Part shown: positions 9,880 to 20,059 of the stretch, one piece after another
How positions within the stretch are numbered: position 1 is the stretch's first letter
How the letters are laid out: every line of letters starts with the position of its first letter
Origin: Anagrus nilaparvatae
Taxonomy: Eukaryota > Arthropoda > Insecta > Hymenoptera > Mymaridae
Direction of reading: 5' to 3'
DNA: 64,000 bases
NCBI GenBank assembly: GCA_022575985.1
Contig: JAKSXM010000007.1
Span: forward strand, 13,580,501-13,644,500
Position numbers and translations under genes: made by a program
Notes under the pieces: model-generated
The model's database searches: none
What the model was told of the DNA's origin: nothing
Seen by the model: only the letters and a program-made list of their open reading frames with translations

Positions 9880-10300
9880 TGGCGCCCAACGTGGGGCAGG
9901 TTCAGTCAAATCTGCAGCAGCAACAAAACCAGCAACTAAATACCTTTCAACAAGGTACGTTTCAAACACAGCCATGACCTTGTAGGTATAATAATGCTCA
10001 AGGCGGGTTCCAGCCACAGGCCACCATGCCATTCTATCCCCGAATGCCAAGGTTACCTAATATGGCACAAAACCCCCCTCAGCAAAATTTTAACCAATTT
10101 AACCCGTATTATGCGAACCAGACTCTTTGGAAAAATACAAGACCAGCTCAACAATACCAGAACGTACAACGAAAAAATTATTCACAAACCTACATAAGAG
10201 CTCCCTTTAGTGGCATCTGTACGCTATGTTCTAAAATGGGACATAAAGCCAGAGCTTGCCCACAATTGGGAGATAGGTTAGTGTGTTTCGGTTACAGAAC
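9879..10300 (+). pseudogene. Ty3/gypsy gag fragment, copy A
   Basis: The frame starts with the ATG that overlaps the primer site by two bases and reads a Gln/Asn-rich gag. A TGA about 30 codons in (near 9975) breaks it; the frame then continues through NPYYANQTLW to a knuckle CTLCSKMGHKARAC. It ends at about 10300, where sequence turns into the inverted integrase piece. It matches 11275-11820 and 24261-24776 but is cut before the second Cys motif. Confidence 0.75.
9880..9897 (+). promoter_or_regulatory. tRNA-Lys primer-binding site, copy A
   Basis: TGGCGCCCAACGTGGGGC is complementary to the 3' end, with CCA, of the insect tRNA-Lys(CTT), as I recall it. Such a site primes minus-strand DNA synthesis in LTR retroelements. 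The same 18 nt recur at 11276-11293 and, inverted, at 24758-24775. Confidence 0.85.
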
Positions 10301-11118
10301 GCCTGGTCTCCTGATTGGGCAGGGGGCAGTTTCTGCTCCTGGAGCACTAGTTTCGGGGTTTGAGGGTTTTGAAATGTGATCGGGTGAGGGGAGGTCGTTG
10401 GGGGATTTAGCAGGTCTTCCTCGTTAGCAGATGACTGGTTGATGCTCCACCATGCCTCTTCCTCCTCCGTTAGGTTCAAACTCAGCTCCTCTATAATCAT
10501 AATTAATAATTGGTATTTGGTAGTTTACTTTTGGTGGATGGTCAGTAATAAGGAATGGAGGTTTCAAACGACGTAGCTGAGACACATGGGCTTTAGGTAA
10601 TCTATTGGGGGAGTCTATCTTATAAGTATTTTGGGATAATACTTTTGTGATTTTAGCAGGTTCTTCTGTTCTGGGCTCGAGTTTTGCCGAAAAATGTTTA
10701 TCTGCTGAAGGTATACATTGGGTCTTTCTAAGAACCATCTCCCCCTCCCTAAACAGCACATCCTTCCTATTTTTATCGTAATTAGCTTTTTGTTTTTCTC
10801 TCGCTTCATCTATATACTTGACTACTAAATCTTGGAGAATTCTTAACCTTTTAACCTATTTTTCCAAGCTTCGGGATCTATTTTATCGACTAGAACAGTA
10901 TCCGATTCGTAGGCTATTTCAATTTCTCGTCTAGGAGATTTAACCAGTTTAGATTCTCGTCCGTATTTCTAGAAAGCTGGGGATACTTTGGTAGAAGTTT
11001 GCTTAGCGTATTTACTGCATGGCGAAATTCGTGTAAATGCAAGTCCCAGTTTCTGTTGTCCGACCCTATAAATATCCTTATCATTTTATTTAGCTTACGG
11101 TTTTGTCTCTTATTCCCC
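10301..11118 (-). pseudogene. Ty3/gypsy integrase C-terminal fragment
   Basis: On the minus strand from about 11118 the frame reads the end of an integrase core (NRKLNKMIR..., NWDLHLHEFRHAVNT), has breaks near 10860-10970, and resumes at 10759-10424 with the integrase C-terminal region (GEMVLRKTQ, SAKLEPR, EPAKITKVLSQNTYKID, HVSQLRRLK). A frame change near 10490 leads to a Pro/Glu-rich tail that ends near 10305. This is the 3' end of pol, placed head to head with the 5' leader of the next copy. It is probably left by rearrangement of nested copies. Confidence 0.75.
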
Positions 11119-11274
11119 GACCTTGATTTTTAAAGTTTTTATGTCTCTATATAGCATATAGAGAGAAGGTAAGTCCCCGTATAATTTATAGAACACGCGA
11201 CGCGAATATTTAACATTTAACAATATATTCATGATAAAATTATTTCCAGTTCGCGGAAATAACCACATCACAAA

Positions 11275-11820
11275 ATGGCGCCCAACGTGGGGCGGGTTCA
11301 GTCAAACCTGCAGCAACAACAAAACCAGCAACTAAATACCTTTCAACAAGGTACGTTTCAAACACAGCTACGACCTTGTAGGTATAATAATTCTCAAGGC
11401 GGGTTTCAGCCACAGGCCACCATGCCATTCTATCCCCGAATGCCAGGGTTACCTAATATGGCACAAAACCCCCCTCAGCAAAATTTTAACCAATGTAACC
11501 CCTATTATGCGAATCAGACTCTTTGGCAAAATACAAGACCAGCTCAACAATACCAGAACGTATAACGACAAAATTATTCACAAGCCTACATAAGAGCTCC
11601 CTTTAGTGGCATCTGTAAGCTGTGTTCTCAAATGGGACATAAAGCCAGAGCTTGCCCACAATTGGGAGATAGGTTAGTGTGTTTCGGTTGCGGAACGCTG
11701 GATGTATCTTTCCCAAATTGCTCAAAGTATTTAGCAAAAAGAACCAAGCTATGGGAAACTGGCAGATGGAGGCCGCACAGGCCCCAGCGACCTCCTAAAC
11801 ACAATAAAAGGGATGATTAA
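11275..11820 (+). pseudogene. Ty3/gypsy gag, copy A2
   Basis: The gag reads MAPNVGRVQ onward, rich in Gln, Asn, Pro and Tyr. A TAA at about 11563 splits it. After the stop the same frame continues through CKLCSQMGHKARAC and CFGCGTLDVSFPNC, two Cys/His motifs that would bind the packaged RNA, and ends at 11820. Copy C has the same region without the internal stop. The lack of a leader between primer site and gag start is unusual. Confidence 0.75.
11276..11293 (+). promoter_or_regulatory. tRNA-Lys primer-binding site, copy A2
   Basis: This is an identical 18-nt copy of the primer site at 9880-9897; here too the ATG of gag overlaps its first two bases. Confidence 0.85.
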
Positions 11821-11964
11821 TGAACAGAAAAATCAAAAAGATATGCCAACCCTTCCTAGCCAATTCGAAAATGCGTCACGACAAAAAGTAACTGAGGAGG
11901 CTCCCGCGCAAATCAGTTAAATTCTAGCTGACTTAAAAAGGCTAGATATTGCCGCCATGACTAT

Positions 11965-12895
11965 GGATAATAGACTATTTTTCGATATTGTAATAGGGGA
12001 TGCGCATATTAAGGCATTATGCGATCAGGATCCAGTGGCTCGTATTTAGGCCCCAAGTTTTATGAAAAATTTAAACATAGACTTAAGCCCATAGATAATA
12101 CAGCCATGATTAAAGCTACGGGACAAATTTCTCCTATAACTGAAAATATAAAGCTAAGCCTACATGTAGATGGATTAGATGGAAACATCGACTTGAAAGT
12201 AGCGAAAAATATAGAATATGAAATGGTATTGGGAATGGATTTTGCAATTTTATTTGAAATCGAAGTTTATGCCGCTGGGCCCGAATGGAGAGTAAGAAAT
12301 TTCGGTAAAAAGTGGCATAAATTTGGTAATAATGACAATGATAATAAAGTAAAATTATATGGAGAATACGCTGGTATAGAAGAAATTAATATAGACCAAA
12401 AGAAAGAAATAGATAAAGTCATAAAGGAATGTTCACCCCCAAACCCAATACCCGTATGCAAAACTCACCTAATTAAGCATAGAATTAGGGTAACACCTGA
12501 CGCCATCTCAGTGAGACATAAAGTTAGACGTATGTCACCAAAACTATTGAATTTGGCGATCGAGGAAGCTAAAAAGTGGATTAAATTAGGTGTGGTCGAA
12601 TACTCTAACAGTTCATGGTGTAGCGCACCATTGATAGTTCATAGTAAACCAGCAGGAACCTGGAGGATGTGCGTGGATTATCGTGACTTCATTAAAGTGA
12701 CGGTAATAGATTCATATCCATTACCAAATTTGGATGCTTCTTTGGATAAGCTCAGAAAAGCTCGATTTCTGTCCAAAATCGATTTGAGCAAAGCTTTTCA
12801 TCAATGTCCCCGAGAAGAGACGTCAAAAATGTACACAGCTTTTGCTCTTTCCGGGCTAGGGCTGCTACAATTCACCAGAATACCTTTCGGCGTCA
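11965..12895 (+). pseudogene. Ty3/gypsy protease-RT fragment
   Basis: The stretch from about 11965 reads into a retropepsin, but the frame breaks by one base right after the catalytic Asp codon, near 12022-12028. The open frame 12019-12933 then starts within the active-site loop (GSSGSYLGPKF). Further on are the retropepsin motif VLGMDF and RT: APLIVHSKPAGTWRMCVDYRDF, SYPLPNLDASLDKL, SKIDLSKAFHQ and FTRIPFGV. The order protease then RT with these motifs is typical of Ty3/gypsy pol. Homology ends at about 12895, before the catalytic YXDD, RNase H and integrase; residues beyond are not RT. Confidence 0.85.
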
Positions 12896-13010
12896 CCGAA
12901 GAAAAACTCGTTAATGTTCTATTTGTCATATAAATTTATTAACGAAGTAAATTTTTTTAATTCTATAAAAGGAAAAATTCGTTAATTAGTTAATTAGTTT
13001 TTCCTTTATA
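12896..13010. other. Short AT-rich flank with target duplication
   Basis: Sequence between the broken gypsy RT and R1 copy 2. Bases 12998-13010 (TTTTTCCTTTATA) recur at 20060-20072 and are the target duplication of R1 copy 2. A weak hairpin (12968-12980 with 12997-13009) surrounds the insertion point. Confidence 0.75.
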
Positions 13011-13314
13011 TTTTTTTTTTTTTTTTTTTTTATGGGAAATATGTGAATCTTACATCAGCCATGGAGTGTTTGCGGGCCTTAAAGACCCGCAAATTTCCAT
13101 GACCGCCCAGTTGCACAAAGTGCACAACTGGGAGACCACCGACGAACGCGGTCGCCGGCTACGCCCCAGATTCTTACTGGATAAACACACTTTAAACCCC
13201 CTGCGCTTGTTTGTCCCAAACCGGAACTCCCTGTTCAGGTATAACTTCAGTTTGGGACGCGCAGCCTAGGCAACTGGCCGCTGCCTTCCCCCTGCCTAGT
13301 GACAGGAGAGCAAT

Positions 13315-16300
13315 CTACGATAGAAAGCCCTCCTCCTTTTTCTTCAACAAGGTGGCCCTTACGTACTCTGCTACTTTGTTCCAGTTTTCGGAACTCCGTA
13401 GCATTTCCGGGACCACCGTCTCCGGCCTCCAAATCGGGAAGGGCGGGCGCCCCCCCGAGTAGCGAACACATTCGAAGAATGTGTGCTCTACTGTATCCTT
13501 CTCGCCTGGGCAGTGCAAGCACTCCTCTGTTGCCACCTTATGCCAATGCCTCAACATGACACGGAAATACCCGTGTCCGGTTAAGAACTGGGTAAGGTGG
13601 AAATCCACCTCCCCATGCTGTCGTCCCATCCATGCCTGCAGGTTTGAGATCAGTCTGCGCGTCCATAGAGCATTCTTCTCTTGGTTCTTTTTCCATCGTT
13701 TATTCCATGCTTTCATAGAGTTGAAGCGGGCGCGAGTGGAAGCCACTTCGCGCTCATCTACGCTCTCGTAGATGAATTTCCGCTCCAACGCTAGCAGGTC
13801 GATGGGTATCACCGAAGCAACAACCTGGATCGCCTCGAGCGATACCGTATGGTACGCGCAGGCGATCCTCACTGCCGCTTGCCTCTGTACAGACGATATC
13901 TTATGTCTGTACTTGGCAATTTCTGTGGTCTTCGCCCAGACTTCTGATCCGTAAAGCAGGACAGAGTTGACGACTGACATCAGGAGCCTTCGCTTCCCTG
14001 GTTTGGGTCCCCCAATGTTGGCCATGAGCCTTGACAGGGAGGATGCGACCGACGCTGCCTTTTCACACGACCTCTGAAATTGCTCCCAGAAGGTCAGCTT
14101 GTTATCAAGCTGAACTCCCAGGTATTTCACCGATGTTCTGGTTCGGATCGTGTGAGGGTTTCCGCCGTCGTCGATAATTACATCGAAGTCGGTGGGAACC
14201 CTTCGACGGGTCAGCAGTACAATCTCCGTTTTTGGGATCGCAAGCTGGAGCCCGTGATCGCCCATCCAGAGGTTGATCCGTCTCATGACTAGATTCAACC
14301 TCTCCTGGGTCACTTCCATGTCCCTGCCAGTTATGGTCAGGGCCACGTCGTCGGCGTACCCGATCAGGGAAACTCCTTCCGGGAGGTGGACGCGCAACAA
14401 GCCATCGTAAAAGGCATTCCACAGGTCCGGTCCAAGAACCGAGCCCTGCGCGATGCCTGCACTCAAAACCCTTTCACGCCTTCCATCGAGCGTGTCGTAG
14501 AGCAGTCTCCGGTCCCGCAGGTAATCCTTTAGTACGTTACCCAGATAGCTGGGTATCTGGAAATCGTACTCGAGAGACCGGATCATGTCATCCCACCTGG
14601 CCGAGTTGAAAGCGTTTTTGACGTCCAGCGTTACCAGAAGGACGTCCTTGCGAATTGCAGGCCGCTTTTCCCTCTCAGCCTTTACGGTATCCACGACACG
14701 CCGGATGGCGTCTATCGTGGAATGCCCTTCACGAAAGCCATGCTGCTCCTCGGAGAGACCACCGCCCTCCTCGATTGCCCTTCTGAGCCTTGCCCGGAGC
14801 ATACTCTCCATCGCCTTACCAATGGTATTTAACATACACAAAGGTCTGTAAGATGATGGAGAGTCCGGGGCTCCTCCCTTGCCCTTGTTCAAGAGCACGA
14901 GACGTGCCACCTTCCACTGCTTTGGGAACACTCCAGCCACCAAACACGCATTGAACATGTTTAACAGGATACCAGGGATTACTTTAACCGCTCTTTTGAG
15001 CACTTCCGCTGGTATCCCGTCCGGCCCCGGCGCCTTACCATTTTTCATGGCCTTTATGGCCTTGACCATCTCGCCTTCGCTGAACAGCGGCACTTCCTCC
15101 CTGGGTATCACCTCAACCGGGTTTTCCCGGATGGGCCTTTCAGGGAAGAGAGCACCGACGATCCGTTCAGTCGACGCCGCGTCCATCATGTTGTCGGACC
15201 CCCGGTTTAACTTGCCCATTACGACTTTGTAACCTAGGCCCCAGGGGTCCTTGTTTACATCATCGCGTAATGAACACAGACATCGGGCCTTGCTTTGACG
15301 GATGGCCTTGGCCAGCCGGTGTTTGGCGTCCTTGTGTTCCTGAGAAAGCACGGCAGCCTCAGGTCTGTCCCGCGCTCTTTGCGCCTTTCGTCGTGTCCTG
15401 TGGCATTCCTTCCGGAGCTCAGCTATTTCGGGAGTCCACCAGTACACTGGCTTTCTCCCTTTCCAGGGCCTGCGGCGAGGCATCGAGGCATCACAAGCCC
15501 CGCATAATAGAGACGTTACTTTCTTAACTAAGATTTCAGCCTCATGGGGACTTGTGGCCCCTCCATGCCAAGCAGGGATGGACGGTGACTCGATTCGAAG
15601 ATACTCCTCGAATCTATCTTCGTCCATTTTTGGAACGTTCCAACCCAGGGGGCGCCTCCTGTACGGAGGTCGTTGTGAGTTTCCTTCCAATACCCGGAAG
15701 GCGATGTAATGATGATCACTACCATTGTATTGATCATCCATCACCCTCCAGTCGCCTATTCTCCCGGACGCAGCTTCTGTAGCGAAGGTTATGTCCGGGA
15801 TAGAGACACCCCAACCCGGCCTCTCGTAGGTAGGCCTGTTGCCTCTATTCTGGACCACTAGTTTGCACCTAGTGGCCATTTCAAGCACCATTCGTCCCCT
15901 GGGATTAGTCGTTGGCATCCCCCATTCCAGAGCCCTGGCGTTGAAGTCTCCACCAAGGATGATGCGACCAGTCACCGTTCGGACCGTGTTCTCGATGCTG
16001 GCCAGCTTTGTGGCCAGCTCTGCCGAGTTGTCGTTTGGGGAGAGATAGCAACTTATATAAGTTGTCTCCCCGCACTTGGCCCAGACGTGGCAATTCCCTT
16101 TCCCTTGTTGGGTAAGGGACGTTTGGGCTCTGCCTCGAAGCCATATGGCGCAGCAGCCAGTGTCATCGGAAAGCCAGTACTTGTGGTTCATGTTGTAATA
16201 TTGCTCGCTTAGTAAGAGGATATTTGCATCCTCTTCGCGAGCAATTTGATCCAACAATGCACCAGCTTCCCGTGCGTGTCGCATGTTCCCTTGGAGAACC

Positions 16301-16320
16301 TTGATCATTTCCGATGACAC
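13315..16320 (-). CDS. R1-clade ORF2 of copy 2
   Basis: A 1001-residue endonuclease/reverse transcriptase of the same length as in copy 1 with no stop. It has an endonuclease with LLSEQ, GGDFNARALEWG and SDHHYI; RT motifs GKAPGPDGIPAEVLKRA, LDVKNAFNSARWDDM, AQGSVLGPDLWN and YADD; and the C-terminal Cys/His motif CLHCPGEKDTVEHTFFEC. The first 15 nt after the ATG overlap ORF1. Conservation of every catalytic element while neutral positions differ from copy 1 suggests that both descend from active parents. Confidence 0.95.
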   Translation of the reverse strand: MSSEMIKVLQGNMRHAREAGALLDQIAREEDANILLLSEQYYNMNHKYWLSDDTGCCAIWLRGRAQTSLTQQGKGNCHVWAKCGETTYISCYLSPNDNSAELATKLASIENTVRTVTGRIILGGDFNARALEWGMPTTNPRGRMVLEMATRCKLVVQNRGNRPTYERPGWGVSIPDITFATEAASGRIGDWRVMDDQYNGSDHHYIAFRVLEGNSQRPPYRRRPLGWNVPKMDEDRFEEYLRIESPSIPAWHGGATSPHEAEILVKKVTSLLCGACDASMPRRRPWKGRKPVYWWTPEIAELRKECHRTRRKAQRARDRPEAAVLSQEHKDAKHRLAKAIRQSKARCLCSLRDDVNKDPWGLGYKVVMGKLNRGSDNMMDAASTERIVGALFPERPIRENPVEVIPREEVPLFSEGEMVKAIKAMKNGKAPGPDGIPAEVLKRAVKVIPGILLNMFNACLVAGVFPKQWKVARLVLLNKGKGGAPDSPSSYRPLCMLNTIGKAMESMLRARLRRAIEEGGGLSEEQHGFREGHSTIDAIRRVVDTVKAEREKRPAIRKDVLLVTLDVKNAFNSARWDDMIRSLEYDFQIPSYLGNVLKDYLRDRRLLYDTLDGRRERVLSAGIAQGSVLGPDLWNAFYDGLLRVHLPEGVSLIGYADDVALTITGRDMEVTQERLNLVMRRINLWMGDHGLQLAIPKTEIVLLTRRRVPTDFDVIIDDGGNPHTIRTRTSVKYLGVQLDNKLTFWEQFQRSCEKAASVASSLSRLMANIGGPKPGKRRLLMSVVNSVLLYGSEVWAKTTEIAKYRHKISSVQRQAAVRIACAYHTVSLEAIQVVASVIPIDLLALERKFIYESVDEREVASTRARFNSMKAWNKRWKKNQEKNALWTRRLISNLQAWMGRQHGEVDFHLTQFLTGHGYFRVMLRHWHKVATEECLHCPGEKDTVEHTFFECVRYSGGRPPFPIWRPETVVPEMLRSSENWNKVAEYVRATLLKKKEEGFLS

Positions 16321-18149
16321 CTGCTTCTCGCCAAAGCCAGAGCCTCCCGGTAGCTGGGGCAGTTTCCCTCACCAGGATAGTGCTCCGTCGAGCACTTATC
16401 CTTTCTGGACGTGCAAAGGAAGCACTTGGGCTTCTCTTTGTCACATTCCGTCCTTTTGTGGCCATTTTCGCCGCATTTAAGACACGCCTTACTTCTGTCT
16501 GGGCCTTTACAGACATATTGACTATGCCCATAGCCCAGACATTTGAAGCAGCGTCGAGCATCCGCACGGAGGCGCACTCTGCTTGATGCCCAGCCAATCT
16601 GGATTTTGCCCTTTTTGGCCAGGCGCAAAGCGTCGGCCTCAAGCAGGTCTACCACAGCCATCTGGCTTGCTGTACCTTTGGTTTTGAAAATGGTGACCTG
16701 GAATAGGTCGCCATTTTCAAGACCTACAGCCTTGGCGACAGCTGCCTGAATCTCTTGCTCATTAGTGACCCCGTCCAAATCTCGAATTTCGAGTTTTAGA
16801 GTGGGTATCATGTCACGAACATTTGACTCAGGGCCCGTGACTGCCTTAACTGCTTCTTCAAGCTTTTGCCTGTCCTCAATGGCCTCCAGTTCTATAAGGA
16901 CGCTGCCGTTCTGCGTTTTCCTTATCCGGTGGACCCTTGTGCCGGACTCTTCAAGGTTCACGCTCCTCTTTAATTCAAGGAGCGTTTCCTCGTAGCTTTT
17001 TCCCGCCGCCGGAGTAATCTGGAAGGCTTCCTTCCTTCTCCTAAACCTGCGTTTCCGCCTCGGTTTTTGAGGTTCCTCCACTTTGAGCTTTTCGCTCTGC
17101 TGCTTCGCTTTCGGCTTATTCCTCTTTGCCTTCTTCTTGGCTTCTTTCCATTTCTCTTGGGGTTTTCCCTGTTCCTGCTGCTGCTGCTGCTGCTGTACCA
17201 CCTGCTGGTCAGACTTTTCAGTCTGAACAACTTGGCCGGTTTGCGGCCCCCTTGTTTGCTGTGATTTGGCAGCCGCTAACCTTTCTTTCTTCTGCCTTTT
17301 CTTTTCCGCCTTATTCTTGCGCCTTTTGCTCCCGTCGTTGGGATTGTCCGACTTCTCCCCGTCCGGCAGCTGAGGCTTTGGCTGCTGCATGTCCTTGCGC
17401 TGTTGGCTCTGCGCTCTCACTTGTTGCAGCAGCTGCTGCCTCTTCTCCTTTTCCTGACGTTGTTTTTCCTGCCTTTGACGCAGCCTACTTTCTGCCTCTT
17501 TAGATTTCTCTATTGAGAGCACTAGTATCTTTTCAGGCTTCGTCGACTTCCCGTTCTGACCTCGATCATGGGGAGTTTTTTTGGTAGCATGCCTCAATTC
17601 TGGAGAGCTATCCGAAAAAGAAGACGATCGGACTCTCTTTGCCGAATTTCTGTCGGCTACCTTTTTGATAGCAGACTCCATCACTTTGGTTTCTCCTTCC
17701 AGTCTCTCCCTTATCAGCTCAAGCTGTACAAGGACGTTACCAAATAGAGTGACGCCATTTTTTAGTGGCATGCCGCAGTTCTTTTGTTTCGTTGTTTGCT
17801 GCGACATGCTCTCATATGCATCCTTCATTTCAGCGTGGTGTTTTTCCATTGCCTGGACGGCTTCCTTCACCACAGCTATGTGGCGAAGAAAGGCGGCTGG
17901 CTTTTCCAGCGCTGCTTCGAAACCTTCATGAAGGCTGCCATCGCTGCCTGCTATGCGTTTAAATTGGTCAGCATAGCTCTCTCGTTTTGCATCTGCCATC
18001 CCCTGAGTAGATTCTACCTGCATTAGTTCTACTTGTTCTCCTTGGCCAGCTGCGTTTGAACTTGTCAGGGCTAGGGAGCCCTGTTCGTTATTGTTCTTTG
18101 GCGGTTCCTGCACGCTTTGAACCTTATTATCTTTGTTTTGCTCCATCAT
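16305..18149 (-). CDS. R1-clade ORF1 of copy 2
   Basis: The open frame starts upstream at 18227, but I place the start at 18149 (MMEQNKDNK), which aligns with the copy 1 start; the 26 extra residues have no counterpart there. The product is about 614 residues: an N-terminal helical part, a long Gln/Lys/Arg-rich middle with poly-Gln near residues 310-330, a folded region, and three zinc knuckles CFKCLGYGHSQYVC, CLKCGENGHKRTEC and CFLC...H...C. It should bind element RNA. The middle differs in length and content from copy 1, whereas the C-terminal third is close. Confidence 0.92.
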   Translation of the reverse strand: MMEQNKDNKVQSVQEPPKNNNEQGSLALTSSNAAGQGEQVELMQVESTQGMADAKRESYADQFKRIAGSDGSLHEGFEAALEKPAAFLRHIAVVKEAVQAMEKHHAEMKDAYESMSQQTTKQKNCGMPLKNGVTLFGNVLVQLELIRERLEGETKVMESAIKKVADRNSAKRVRSSSFSDSSPELRHATKKTPHDRGQNGKSTKPEKILVLSIEKSKEAESRLRQRQEKQRQEKEKRQQLLQQVRAQSQQRKDMQQPKPQLPDGEKSDNPNDGSKRRKNKAEKKRQKKERLAAAKSQQTRGPQTGQVVQTEKSDQQVVQQQQQQQEQGKPQEKWKEAKKKAKRNKPKAKQQSEKLKVEEPQKPRRKRRFRRRKEAFQITPAAGKSYEETLLELKRSVNLEESGTRVHRIRKTQNGSVLIELEAIEDRQKLEEAVKAVTGPESNVRDMIPTLKLEIRDLDGVTNEQEIQAAVAKAVGLENGDLFQVTIFKTKGTASQMAVVDLLEADALRLAKKGKIQIGWASSRVRLRADARRCFKCLGYGHSQYVCKGPDRSKACLKCGENGHKRTECDKEKPKCFLCTSRKDKCSTEHYPGEGNCPSYREALALARSRCHRK

Positions 18150-20059
18150 TATGTTTTGACTTTCCCTCCTTCTAACCTTTGCTGTCTTGTGTGGTTGAAT
18201 GCGGTACATGATGCAGCCAATCAGCACGGTGATCTCGCAGTGGTCGGCCCCCCGAACTGGGTGTCCCCTAGCGTAGTGGCCTTGTGAAAAGCCTCCCGCT
18301 CACTGCAGCAGGGCCCTATCCGGACGCTACCCGGCACTACTACAGAAAACAAGATTATGCGCCGGCTGATAGAGCAGCCAGACCCGTTAGCTAGACGGCT
18401 CCGGGCTCCTGTACTAACCGGCCGCCTGGAGGTGCAGTTCCCAGTTTTTGATCTGTACCCTCTACGGAGGTTGCCATCCCAATCCGGGGGGCCAACCACC
18501 GCGAGCCGCGATGATTGGCAGCATCACGCCGCTTGGTTTTTAATCTGAAAAAAAAGGCTATTTCTGGTGTATCTGTAAGAATTAAGATAAAAAAGAAAAG
18601 TGTGTTTAGTGGATTAATTGTTCGGTCTTTCACCGTTCAACACCCCGGGTACTAGTCCCAGGGGGTTGATCAATGTCAGTCCTGCAAATTTAGCGGGTTC
18701 GTACCACTCTGGTTGCTATCCAGCTCGCGACATTCTAGCCCGTCGCAAGACAGGAATCAGACCTGCAACAGCCGTTACCCTCAGTGCGAAGCACAGGGGG
18801 GGGAGACCGTTAAAAGTCCTACAGATTGAGGGGGGTTAAGCCCTCATGTCTGCTGACATAATACGATATTTTGCCCGTCGTATAAGCGGGATCCTCATAG
18901 GCCAATTTTAGCAGATGACCATGGTCCCAATGGTTCACATGGAAAATATTCTGTAAATTTTATCATTATAGGCAGCCAGGTAAGACCACTCAGGCCGTTG
19001 TTGCTTCGATTTGCATTGCAAAAGAAGCAAGCGATTCACCCCCAAACATCTGCTCCCATGATAAAGTAGTCATTAAATTTAATCTGCATAACTCTATGCG
19101 AATTTAGAAGCTAAGATCAATATACAAACTTGAGACGTCAGTCTCAGTGGCATTCCTGTTTCCACAAAAAGCCGTCAAGATTGAGCAGTCATTCGAGGGC
19201 CCCCCCGGTGGGCAAGAATCCTAGGCTCAGTCATGTCCGAGCCAGTCACCCACCACTGTCAGGGTTTATCTGATAATAACCAAGATTTAACCTTACGTCC
19301 CGAACGTTATTGGCTGCAACATTTAAGACACATTTAGATTAAACAATTTTTTGTTTATGACAGAAACACAAACAGCCAATCCCGACGAACTCTTCAGCTT
19401 TTTCGAGGCTTTTTCTGAATCCCCCCAGCAGGTGTTGGGCAAATGTCTCGGACGTGAAGGAACCAGCGGCAGTAAGTTCCTGACGGATTACGGTAGGAAG
19501 ACACTGTCGTGGATCCCTACCCCAGAGAGACCCTAGCAGAGTACATCGTTCTTTGATTACTTTAATTATTATAGTAAATAAATTATAATAGTTGCCATTC
19601 GTGATATCTGAAAAAGGGAAGGGTTATGTGCCCTGTTAACAGATGTCTGCAAGAAAAAATGACGAACCCCTCGCAATGAGTTCGGCGTCAATCAGCAAAG
19701 AATCATCCCACCTGGCGTCCCTAGGAAAGCTAAGTAGGGTGAAACCACCATCATTATCATGCGGGGCCATTGAGACCCCAGCCAAAAGCCATCGGTTGAG
19801 TAACGCACAAGTATGAGTTGTGCAAGCCTCAACCTTGGTCAGTGAGTGAACATTTGTATGCGCTAATGCGACAACAGGGTAGCCACAAGAAGGCTGTTCA
19901 ATCCCACCTAGAGTTATCGACACTAAGGGGCCAAACAAGTGGTCTGTAGCTTGCGCATCGTGTCAATTGGTAACTCCTACCAGTCCATGGGGCCAACCCA
20001 TCTCATTCCAGCATGTCGGGTATTCACCAAAAATGGTTTATTTCCCAACCACCCCAAAT
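18150..20059 (-). other. Long 5' UTR of R1 copy 2
   Basis: A 1.9-kb leader. The first 620 nt upstream of ORF1 match copy 1, including the conserved stem (18242-18261 with 18478-18497). Beyond about 18775 the sequence is specific to this copy. Two small frames (19351-19536 plus, 19636-19938 minus) have no recognisable domain and are probably chance. The 5' end at 20059 is set by the target duplication. Confidence 0.75.

Larger units (their letters stand above)
11113..12895 (+). mobile_element. Ty3/gypsy 5' half, copy A2
   Basis: From 11113 sequence matches the last 165 nt of the leader of the copy at 8881, then comes the primer site, gag, a protease and the first part of reverse transcriptase. 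It stops near 12895 in the middle of RT. Compared with the copy at 23766 it lacks a segment of several hundred bases between gag and the PTLPSQFENASRQK stretch (about 11850-11890). Confidence 0.75.
13011..20059 (-). mobile_element. Full-length R1-clade non-LTR retrotransposon, copy 2
   Basis: A 7.05-kb element of the same family as the one at 551-7361, in the same orientation, with a 21-nt poly-T (13011-13031) marking its 3' end and a 13-bp target duplication at both ends. ORF1 and ORF2 are open and overlap by 16 nt as in copy 1. The ORF proteins differ from those of copy 1 by scattered substitutions and, in ORF1, by a different middle region. The outer 5' UTR (about 18775-20059) is unrelated to that of copy 1, so the two belong to different subfamilies. 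Confidence 0.93.

Noticed and set aside
19351..19938. Small frames in the R1 copy 2 5' UTR as an extra ORF
   Set aside because: They are not present in copy 1, have no domain, and lie on both strands.
13011..20059. R1 element inserted in rDNA
   Set aside because: No 28S-like sequence flanks either full-length copy; the flanks are A/T-rich and the target duplications differ.
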